Assembly (NCBI GenBank): GCA_002786025.1
Contig: NHNW01000006.1
Coordinates: 496,001-560,000, forward strand
DNA length: 64,000 nucleotides
From: Zasmidium citrigriseum
Lineage: Eukaryota; Ascomycota; Dothideomycetes; Mycosphaerellales; Mycosphaerellaceae
Direction of reading: 5' to 3'
Shown in pieces: positions 33,358 through 42,671 of the stretch. Both the position numbers and the translations under genes were made by a program. Position 1 is the first letter of the stretch; each line of letters starts with the position of its first letter. Below the pieces are notes generated by a model. That model made no database searches. It saw only the letters and a program-made list of their open reading frames with translations, and was not told the origin of the DNA.

Positions 33358-36303
33358 TTACCGCCAACGCCCCGCCTCTCGCTCATCATCTCCACCAACT
33401 TCATCCTCGTACTTGTAGCCGATGCGACGCTCCTTGCGTCCCTTCTTCACACGTCCCCGGTCTCCCTTTGGACCCTTTGGTGCGTCAAACACCTCATCCT
33501 CATTTGCGTCTCGGCCGCGCTTTCCCAAGCTCGATGACTGGCGACGCTGGGCTTCTGCTGCTTCGCGGTTTTGTGTCGCGCGAAGGCGCTCTGCGGCGTA
33601 TGGATCAGTCGAGGCAGCGGTGTTGGCTGCTTGTTGCATGCTACCACGACGTGGTGGTGGTGCCATCTTGGCGGAGCGATTGCCCTTGATCTTGAAGCCA
33701 AGTTCGTCAGATGGCGGCTCGATAATGGCGCGTGGACGCTCGGTGCGCTCAGACTCGCGGTGCTCTTCGCGGCGAGACTCGTGCTTGGAAGAGCGATGCG
33801 AACGATCTTTGCGTTCCTCTTCGTACTCGTAGTCGTCCTCACGGCGAGAGTGCTTGCGACTGCCGCGGCGTGAGCTCTTATGGTGGTCGTCATCGTACTC
33901 TGCATCGCGGTCTCGGTCGGTCTTGCTCTTGCGGCGGGAATAGTCGTCCTCATCAGCTTCCTTGCCCGGGGATCTTGAGCGATGGCGACGTCGGTGGCGA
34001 TCCTTGCTACGATCACGGTGAGAACGGGAGGAGCGATGCTCGTCACCCTTGTCTCGATGACGACGACGGGAGCTATCGTCAGTACGCGATTCTGAACGGG
34101 ACCGATACTTCTTGCTCGACTTCTCCTCATCTCTGTCGCGATCCTCCTCACGCTCCTTGCGCTTGCGGCGCTCTCGCTCCTTCTCCTTACGACGAGCATA
34201 GGTCTCATCCGACTCGTAGTCATCGTCATAGTCTCTGCCTCTGCTGTGGCGACGCTTGTAATCGTCTGGCGTTGCTGATCTGCCGCGATCGCCGTTCTGC
34301 TGGTCGTCGTAGTATCGATCATCCTGCTTTGAGGGCTCGACAGATGATGCCTTGACCTCCGGGGCTGGCGTTGGAGTGGGCCTCTGAGTGGTGGCGCGGC
34401 CAGCCCAGCCAGTGTTTGGGAGACCTTGCCGCATTGCCTTTGGTCCAGTCGGTGCGTTGAGTGGTGGTGCAGGAGCAGGAGTGAGCTCTGTAACGTCGCT
34501 GCCCCTGGAGAAGGCGCCTTGACCTCTGAAGCCTCCGCGGCCAGCGAAGTCATTGCCGTAGCCGAACTGCTGCTGGCTCTGCATGCCGCCATCGAATTCG
34601 TGAGACTCCTGCTCGTACTGGACATCTCCAACTCCTGCGCCAGTGCCATTCGGATCTTGGACACATTCAGTAAAGGCTAAGAAAGAAGTGGGAGTGAAAG
34701 AACGCTTACCCTGTGCATCCTGGCCATGTTCACCGACCTGGTTCACGTCTCCGTCTGCATTGTTAGTCTCTGCGGTGTTAGTATCCATGGCATCCGGGTC
34801 CGCGTTGGCCTCGGACTTGGTTTGGTCGTGTGCCTCAGGGCCTTGGCCGGCCTCGTAGGTTGGCGATCCACGCCGCTGGTTTGCCACTTCCATGGTATTG
34901 GCGCCACTCTGTTGCGGACCACCGGGCTGGTACTGTCCGAACTGTTGGTTGTGACCGTACTGATTTTGCTGCTGGTAGCCCCAGCCGCCACGGCCACGGC
35001 CATAGTGATTACCTCGGCCTCTATAACCGCCGCGGCCGTATCCACGACCGTAGCCGCGATCATGATAGAAATTCTGGCGAGGGTTTCCGAAATTTTGAGA
35101 TTGCATATAGTTTCCTTGATTCGGAAAGAAACCAGGACCGCCCATGCCATTGAAGTCCATTCCGTTCATGTTGCCTCCCATGCCGTTCATACCCATGTTC
35201 ATCATAGCACTCATGTCGCCCATGCCGCCGAACATCATCGAGGGGTCCATCATGCCTGACCAGGAGTTTAGACCGGATTGGGTGCGGAGATTGGATGTCG
35301 ACTTACCCATCATGTTAGGCATCCCGAAATTAGACATGGCCATCATCGGATTGAACCCGTTCATGTTCATGCCCATGTTGCCGAAATTGCCGTTACCGAA
35401 ACCATTCATGTTCTGATCGAAGCCGAAACCTTGCTGTTGTCCATCCATTTGCATGTTCTGCTCTGATGCTTCGCCTTCGTTCTCAGTCTGCATATTCTCC
35501 TGCTCTTGTTGGTCTTGTCCTTCATTTGGCTGATCCTCCGTTGGAGGTCGCTCGGTAGTAATCACAACATCGTCATCGTCGTCATCATCTTCCTCTTGGT
35601 CTGCTTCTGCGCCTTGCTCGGTTGCACCTCCAGTCATGATATCTTCTTCGGTCTTTACATGACGAACGTTAGACGACCACATCAATCTAAGAGGTATTAG
35701 TAAGAACTCACAGTTGCTATCGGTACTGCTGCCAGGTCGGAGGCAGGCTCCTGCGATGCCCCAGCATTGCCATCCGCGACTGCTGGAGTCGACTCGGCAT
35801 CTGCAGGAGCAGGCGCACTAGGCGCAGGTGTAGTGGTATCAGCAGCATCTGCCGCTTGAAGGGTGGGCGTCTCAGTTGCGGCCTTTGCACTCGACTTGCT
35901 CTCGGCACTGCGCTTCTTGAGTTCGTTCCGAATGAAGACTTTGGTAGTGGTTTGGAGACTCCTGGCGGGAATGCAGGTGTCAGCGGAGAATGGCGAGTGC
36001 TGGCAGAGCGGGCATTCGCTGGTGTTCAGATTGTCGTAGCCTATGAACGAGTCAGCGCGAACGGCAGTCGAGGCAGTTTTGGTATGTACTCACAGTCGCC
36101 ACAAATGTTGTTGTCGCAGCATGGAAGCTTCATGGCGTGGAAAGCTAGTTTGTCGCAGGTCACACAGCGAAGTCGCTCTGGAATCATATCGACCGGCAAG
36201 GAGCTGTTTGCTGGTCAGCGTCGTCTCCAACATGGACGCCTCTCATCTGCACTTACCGTGCGAACTCCAGAGAAGCCGCGTCGAGCGGCGCGGTGCTCGC
36301 CAT
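33358..36303 (-). CDS. RING-type protein with Met/Gly/Asn-rich, RGG and RS regions (Mpe1/RBBP6-like RING)
   Basis: Best model: complement(33358..34655, 34710..35255, 35307..35652, 35712..36040, 36094..36203, 36257..36303), 891 aa. The RING-like finger spans about residues 25-75 (CVTCDKLAFHAMKLPCCDNNICGDC, shown here only as the paired cysteines C-x2-C, CC, C-x2-C, then CPLC). It resembles the RING of the polyadenylation factor Mpe1/RBBP6, but no DWNN ubiquitin-like domain precedes it. A long acidic then Met/Gly/Asn-rich section follows, then an RGG-like stretch (GRGYGRGGYRGRG). The C-terminal third is a dense Arg/Ser/Asp/Glu (RS-like) region, as in splicing and 3'-processing proteins. Two introns (51 and 54 nt) are multiples of three with no stop, so an unspliced frame also reads through. 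Nuclear RNA processing is the likely setting; this is inferred. Confidence 0.75.
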
Positions 36304-36568
36304 GGTGGCGGGCAATGCTATGCGGTGTGCTGCGATGAAGGTGAAGTGAGATATAGAGCTGCCGCCGGCGGGCAAGAGGGGTCGCCGCAGCTCAGGCGGG
36401 CGATGAAGCTGGAGTCGGTGTCATCGACGGTGCGGTGGCGGATACTCGGAGGTGGTTGCGGTGAAGAATGCGGTCGGCGCGGAGGTTGACGAGGAGGTGG
36501 ATGGTGGTGTCGCGGATGCAGCGCAAGTGAGAAGTCAGCCACGCGACTTCCGTGAAGTCGGGGAGGTA

Positions 36569-36584
36569 TATAATACCTAACTAA
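36569..36584 (+). repeat. Left terminal inverted repeat
   Basis: Sixteen bases, TATAATACCTAACTAA, perfectly inverted at 36924-36939. With one mismatch the match extends to GGT on the outer side. Confidence 0.85.
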
Positions 36585-36662
36585 ACAGTGGGTCCTTTGG
36601 CCCACTTTTCCACCTGCACCGTGCACCTTCAACTTCAACTTGTGTTTCTTTCCCCAAACAAT

Positions 36663-36721
36663 GGGTTAGGGTTAGTAGGTTAGGGTTAGTTGGTTAGGGT
36701 AAGTGTTAGGGAAGGGTTAGG
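36663..36721 (+). repeat. Interstitial telomere-like TTAGGG tract
   Basis: TTAGGG occurs at 36666, 36680, 36694 and 36706, and TTAGG at 36717. Shorter TTAG or GGTT fragments lie between them, giving 11-14 bp spacing. The units are G-rich on the plus strand, like a chromosome end, but degenerate. It lies inside the TIR element. Confidence 0.8.
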
Positions 36722-36923
36722 TGGGCTCGAGTGGGTGCGTCGGACTTGTTCGACTTGATTGCACCCCGAAGAGTCCTGCGGATTGTGTATGAAATTTTAA
36801 GTTCCACGCTATCTCGACTAGCTTTGTTATGGACCCACTTTGGATTCATTGGCCCGGGTACGCCCTTCCGCCCGCTTTCGACCCGCTTTTCGCTCTATCT
36901 ACGCTTATCTATTGGTATTCAAG

Positions 36924-36939
36924 TTAGTTAGGTATTATA
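36924..36939 (-). repeat. Right terminal inverted repeat
   Basis: Reverse complement of 36569-36584 with no mismatch in 16 bases. Confidence 0.85.
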
Positions 36940-37286
36940 CACCACTCCGTGAAGTCTGCGCAAAGCTCGAGCCGGCGTCGGGAGCAGCCGCATGCTCTAA
37001 CCGAGAAGCTTAATTCAGATCACGTGGTTTGGTCCATCTATCTTCTGTGCGACTCTGCTTTCCAAAGCTCAATACACTTTGTAGTGGCAGTGACTCGCGG
37101 CCGCGCAATCACTTTTCAAGTCTTGAGAACCAGATTCGACTACTTGCCAACCCTGAGCAACGCCTTCCATGTCTCGGATTAATCGAAGCACTGGCCCTCG
37201 GATCCGCTTAATAAGCTTTCTTTGAGCCATCACCAACGTCACCTCTTCCTCTAACTCCATCTCGTCTCTCCCATGTCGTCGCTGCG

Positions 37287-38633
37287 ATGATTCTTGGTCA
37301 GATTGCATGGGTGGACTGCTTTGTCTTTCTGTTCTTCCTTGCTCCTCAATTGATCATCCACGTCGGCTTTTTCAGAACGGCAATATGTGGTCTTACGGCA
37401 TTGCCCTTTCTCTGTTCGTCATCATGCTGAACCAATGCTTGAACCCTAATGGACTGACAGATTTGACCCAGTAGTTCGAATGCCCTATCAGCTCATACGT
37501 GAGCGATACTTCAGAAAGAAAGCGCAGCGATCGCCGTTTGTGCAACGAGCGACTCTCTTCCAGGACATTGTGATCCGATGCGTTCGATATGCATTCTCGG
37601 ACATACCAGCAACCATTGGAAAAGTCTTCTTTTCAAAATGGGTGGCGCTTCCATTCATGAAGTTCCGGATGTTACGACATGGCATCTGGAAGAGTCCCAT
37701 CTACTGGCGCGAGGTCAACAGAGTGCGAGACCCGCAAGTTCTTCATTTGCATTGCATCGACGCTGACGACGTGTAGGAGGGAGTTAAAGGTGTCTATGCG
37801 ATTGACGACAGTTCTCGAAGACCAGACATTGTACTGTACTACTGCCATGGTATCGCTTACGGACTTCATACTGCATCTTAAGGTGGCTGACCATTACAGG
37901 CGGCGGTTTCTCAATGGGCTCATCATACTTCTACCTGGAATTCTTGATGGTGTGGCTGACGCTTCTCAAAGAAGCTGGCTACGAAAACCCAGCACTCTTC
38001 GGGCTGGAGTACACCCTCGTACCGGAGGCCACTTACCCAACCCAAGTCCAGGAAGCACTTGCTGGCTACAAGTACGTCCTCTCTCTGGTTGACGACCCCT
38101 CTCAGATCGTTGTGAGCGGTGACTCAGCTGGCGCTACACTCATTCTCAGTCTAATGCTGTGTGTCTCCGGATACTCTTCATTAAAGAACAAGATGCCTGG
38201 CCTGGCCGTGATCATCTCACCCTGGGCAACCATCATTTCATCCAAGAACAAGAACACACCTTCCGACTATCTCAACGCTGAAAGTCTACATCTCTACGGA
38301 TCTCAATACATCGGCGACCATGGCTCGCCAGACAACGCCCTCGTCTCGCCGGGACGATGCAACGATCTCAGCTGGTGGCGAAGAGCATCCCCAAGCCAAG
38401 GCTGGTACTTCATTTACGGGTCTGAAGAAGTCTTTGCGCCCGAGACCAAGGACCTCATCACGCAGTTGAAGAAAGCCGACCTCCAAGTGAGCGAGTACGA
38501 AGAGGAAGGCTGGATCCATGCATGGCCCGTCGTCAAGCTCTTCTTGTGCAACAAACAGGAAGAAAGACAGAGTGGATTGAGACGAATGGTGAAGGTAATT
38601 TCGCAGAGGATCGAACGCCGTAAGGCCAACTAA
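37287..38633 (+). CDS. Alpha/beta-hydrolase of the HSL/steryl acetyl hydrolase type, N-terminally anchored
   Basis: Four exons (37287..37413, 37475..37722, 37777..37849, 37900..38633) give 393 aa. A hydrophobic segment at about residues 8-29 should anchor it in the ER membrane. The oxyanion-hole motif HGGGFSMG begins at His149, the nucleophile elbow GDSAG has Ser225, and the likely catalytic His is His356 in EGWIHAWP. These define the hormone-sensitive-lipase family. Anchored fungal members include the sterol deacetylase Say1, so acetyl-ester hydrolysis of sterols or lipids is plausible. The first intron uses a weak GTTCGT donor; its acceptor (CAGTAG) was chosen because it yields LPFLFRMPYQLIRERY, as in related proteins. 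Other junctions are well supported. Confidence 0.88.
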
Positions 38634-40395
38634 AGTTATACAAATACATCACTGAATGGCATGGCCAGTACATCTGCCGGTTTGCCAGATCCCCGTTACA
38701 ACGTCTTGCACTCCACTCTGCTAACATTCACAGACTCAAGTTGAACGCAAGGTTGGATTGGGCGACAGGTTTGGCGTGGTGGTCGATTGCCAGGCTGGTG
38801 CGCGTCGCGAAAGTGTGTCGGTCGTTCTGGCCGAGGACCCTCAATGTTACGAAATCGGCGAGCAAGATCGATGGTCACGATTTCTTGCAGTCCGCTCGCA
38901 ATGCGGCTTCGATGTCAGCTGCGAGAGGATCGTTGACAACGAGTCGGTCCCAGTCAACTGCGTTTCTTCCGCGGAAGGTCCATTCGTCGTTGCTCGAACG
39001 CCAAAGAGCCATGGGAGAGTCGAGCGACGCATGGGCCTGGTCGTGAGCCGCAAGGTTGGCTTCGGTCAAGTTGGATCCTGATGGAGCAATCGAAGATTCG
39101 TCCCTTTGGCCTTGAGTGGGTGCATGCGGCTGATCACAACCACAGTTGGCTTTGATGCTACGAGTTGTCAGCGATCTGGATCCATCATGGTCGATGGGAT
39201 GGGATGTCCTACGAGGAAGGCATGATGAATGCTTCTGCTTTCTTGCTTCTTATCGCTGTCGTAGCAAGCAGTGGGCGGAGGAGTCGACGAGCTCGTTGCA
39301 GAACAATGCAGGCCGGACTAGTAAACAGATTCCTGCGGGGATACTCGGTCGAGACGACAGTAAGGCTCAAGTGTGGTAGGATTATGGATCTGAAAAAGAG
39401 CAGGATGTCGCAGACCGCGCAGATGGTGAGGCCATTATGTATGCGTGGAAATGCGCAGTGCAAGTCTTCGAGGAGCCTCTGACGCCCTGTCGTGTCGGTA
39501 ACAGGCGGTCGAGTGGCCGTGAGCGATGGACGGCCAACACCGTGCAAGAAGTGTGCAAAATACCATCCTTTCGATTTTCCCTTTAACAGCCGTGGCGAGG
39601 ACGAAACGATCGCGTTGTACCGGCCAACAGGGATGGATCGCGGGAATTTTGCACTGTGCAAATACGCTACGTTCAGGCTTGGGTGATTGTTCCTGAATCA
39701 TTCTACAAGGGCGTCGGCTTGCAGATTGGGTCCAGCCGAGTGTGAGATTGGAACTACGAAAGTGCACAGTGCAAGACGACCAAGGTGGCACGACCAAGTT
39801 GTGCGCCTATCCAGCACTTGCCCCATGCGGACCCTTCCTGGGAGCGTTGGCCAACTTAGGAGCAGCGAACGAACGTCATCGTCTTCCAGAAATGCACTGT
39901 GCAAAAAGCCGTGGCCGATCATGCTATTGGCTGTCTAGCGCACGGCATACAGCTCTGCCACACTGCAGCCAGTTCTAGTGCAAGGCGTCTTAGATAGCGG
40001 GGCTCCCACATGCAGCTCGCGCCATCCCGACCGACCAGCACCAGGACCCAAGAGCTCCTCGCAGCAACACTGCCCAATTCAAAAGTTGCACTGTGCACTT
40101 CTTGGGCACTTGCTTGCTGTGCATCCGCGAATAGTCGAGATCGACCTCCTGGATCTCAGACTGCCAACTGCCAACTGCAAGACGGCTGGGTCGCAGACCT
40201 CGCGGCCGCCGGCGGCCTCTCGTGGCTCGAGCAAGATCTAGGCAGGCTGCACTATTACGCGCCGCTCACGACAGCTCTCTTCACTGTGACTAAACCTCTC
40301 TGCCAGCTTCTCGTCGCCCATCATGCTCTAGCATTCACCGTTGTCGAGTACTCAGACCCTGGAGACGTTGACCTCCTTCAGCAAGGCTCTTGGAA
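38634..40395. other. 1.8-kb non-coding stretch with dispersed 11-bp motif
   Basis: No supportable gene. Between 39.45 and 40.10 kb it carries five copies of a TGCACTGTGCA-type near-palindrome, listed separately. Frames here are short and overlap on both strands. Confidence 0.45.
39452..40097. repeat. Dispersed near-palindromic motif TGCACTGTGCA (five copies)
   Basis: Exact copies are at 39650-39660, 39763-39773 (minus orientation), 39893-39903 and 40087-40097. A one-mismatch copy is at 39452-39462. Spacing is about 198, 113, 130 and 194 bp. Three of the exact copies are preceded by T on the motif strand (TTGCAC), and two are followed by CTT. Flanks otherwise differ, so this is not a simple tandem repeat. 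Confidence 0.75.
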
Positions 40396-42332
40396 ATGAC
40401 AAAGACATGGGATGAGGTTCGCGAGGAGATCTGCAAGCTGTACGGCGAAGGCAGATCTCTGGAATACATCAGAAAGACTCTTCAGAGACAGCGACACTTT
40501 GAGGCCTCGTAAGCTGACTCGATTGCCTTGAAAGAGCTGGACTGACTGTGTCCAGAACCAGGGCTTTTCGTCTCAAACTCAAAGCCTGGAAGATCAAGCG
40601 TTCGGATATCGCGACTACGCCAGACCAGGATCGTCATTCGAGCGGCGAGCAATCAGCCATTTCCACTTCCGCGGGGCAGAACCCTTCTGCGAATACGTCG
40701 GCTCTGCCAGACCCGGAGCACTTGCTCTTTCATGACGGTGCCGTTTCGGTGTTGCAACTATCCAAAGCAAACAACCAACCTACCGGTCATTGTCATATGG
40801 GACGGCACCTTGGCGAATCTCTAGAAGACCTATATCTACGGATCAGGTACTGCGACTCCAAGACCTCTGCAGGTGACCTTGAGAAAATCCTGAGACCTGG
40901 TGACTTCGTTGAAGGTCGAACGAACATATTGCATTTCATAGCTAAGGAGCCGGCTTCCGAGCGCAATATCGAGCTGATCGATCGTCTCTTCGCATACATG
41001 CGGCTGCACTCCATTGATATGGACATTAGAGATCGCGAAGGACGGACAGCCCTTGGAATAGCTGCTCGGGCTGATTCTTTGTCGCTGGCTGAACGCTTCC
41101 TCTCCAATGGTGCATCGCCAAAGCAACGCGACGGCCGCGGATATTCACCGCTGCATCTGGCGCTAATTGCAGGAGCCTCGCCCTCTATGTTTCGTCTCCT
41201 TCTCAAGAACAGGGCGGACCCGAGCTCCTATCTACCAGCTCATGAACCATGCCGGACACCCCTATCCTGGATCGGCAAGGCCTTACGATCGATACGCAAG
41301 GTCGGACAAAGCGACCATGTCAAATGGTTCGAAATTGCAAGCTTGTTGCTAGAGTATGGCACTGGCTGGAGCTTACACGAGGCCAAGAACATACTCAGCT
41401 CATTCGTCTATTACTGGTCACTGTCATTAGGCTCAGACCAATTGTTCGACGTGGCCGAGCCATTGCTGAGAACCTATCTGGACGCGGAACACAGTCCTTT
41501 GGACATTGAGTGCCTCGAAGCGGACAACTCACCCCACTGCAACAACATTACTCTCGTACATGCGGCAGTGAATCACTCAAGGTCTCCATACTTGGCGCAC
41601 CTCATTGCGCGACTGTGTGCGAGACACCATCTAAGCTCGATAATACGCGAGGTTCTGAGGCCCAGCTCCTGCACACTATCGGAAGCTTCGTTAGCGGATA
41701 TGGGAATCGTCCTCAGCTCCGCTTTAAGATATAAGGAAGCCATCGACTCATATTCTGACACGCTCAACAAGATCGACCTCCTCATGCTGGCCCTTCAGCA
41801 CACTCCCGATCAATTTGTCGTCCAATACGCTCGAGCCATTGCCTCAGTAATGTACAATGGCGTTGCTGTTTGTGACCACACGACACGAAAACACCTCGTC
41901 CATTTACTCGTGCGCCGCAGTCCAGACGTTCGGTACGCCCTGGCTGAAATCATCCTAGAATGGAAAAGCTACATTTACGATATTAACGTTTCTCCACTGG
42001 TCACCTCCTCGGAAGATCCTCGATCCTTAGGCTTCCAACACATGATGAAACAAATCCACTACCTTCCTTCAAATCGCAACCTCGTCCAAGAAATTGAACT
42101 TAGGATCCGCATTCTATTACAAGCAGGTTCTTGCGAGGAGGAAGATTTGCTCCGCTTTATCGATTGTGTGCTGCACGTCAGGACCAAGGAGTCCGTCAAT
42201 GACATGTCTCCGACAACCGTCAACACGAAAGAATGGCTGATCGGGATCATTCGAATGCGACAGGCTCGTGGACTGCCGGACTTGCACATTCCTCAACAGC
42301 TTCTTTACAGTTGCTTTTGTCGCCAGGACTGA
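40396..42332 (+). CDS. Clr5-domain ankyrin-repeat protein
   Basis: Two exons (40396..40508, 40556..42332) give 629 aa. Residues about 1-55 form a Clr5 domain (TWDEVREEICKLYGEGRS, then FEASTRAFRLKLKAWKIKR), completed only by removing a 47-nt intron. Ankyrin-type repeats lie near 150-265 (DREGRTALGIAARADS, DGRGYSPLHLALIAGA). The rest is helical with no named domain. Clr5 was named from a fission-yeast silencing factor; in filamentous fungi the domain often heads ankyrin or TPR proteins of unknown role, probably DNA-binding or regulatory. It converges on a HET gene 339 bp away, a pairing typical of accessory regions. Confidence 0.87.
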
Positions 42333-42671
42333 AGGAACGCTTGGAAGGAGCATGCGGTGGCCGAGGGATTTTCTCTGTTGTAACACGCTCCAAACGGCAC
42401 CTATCCTATGGCTGATAGACGCCGTCTCCTCACTTTCTCAAGAACGCTTAAGGGGCAGCGTCTTCACGAACATGAAAGACTCTCACAACTTCCAGACTGC
42501 ACAAGCTGAGAAGGCTAAATGCCCATCTCGTCTGCGTACCTAATCACAACCCATCACACAACAATTGGAATTTCATGATTCATTATCGCACGAATGAGAC
42601 CAACAAAGTCTGCTGATGCATAAGAATGTAGACATAGCAGTGTCACGCAACGGCCGTATTTCTACTTCCAC
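42333..42671. other. Intergenic region between convergent Clr5-ankyrin and HET genes
   Basis: 339 bp; 3' flanks only. No feature seen. Confidence 0.5.

Larger units (their letters stand above)
36560..36945. mobile_element. Non-autonomous TIR element (MULE/MITE-like)
   Basis: 386 bp bounded by direct copies of TCCGTGAAGTC (36549-36559 and 36946-36956), an 11-bp target-site duplication. Inside, TATAATACCTAACTAA at 36569-36584 is matched by its exact reverse complement at 36924-36939. A second subterminal inverted pair contains GTGGGTCC. The ends themselves (GGGGAGGTA / GTGGTG) are only partly matched. No transposase frame is present, so mobilisation would need a relative in trans. TSDs of 9-11 bp are typical of Mutator-like elements. 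Telomere-type units lie in the interior. Family assignment is inference; the repeats and TSD are directly visible. Confidence 0.8.
36304..37286. other. Divergent intergenic region carrying a transposon-like insertion
   Basis: 983 bp between the RING-protein and esterase start codons. It contains the element at 36560-36945, described separately. The remainder should hold the two promoters. Confidence 0.6.

Noticed and set aside
33447..34664. 405-aa minus-strand frame
   Set aside because: It is an out-of-frame shadow of the RS-rich part of the RING protein.
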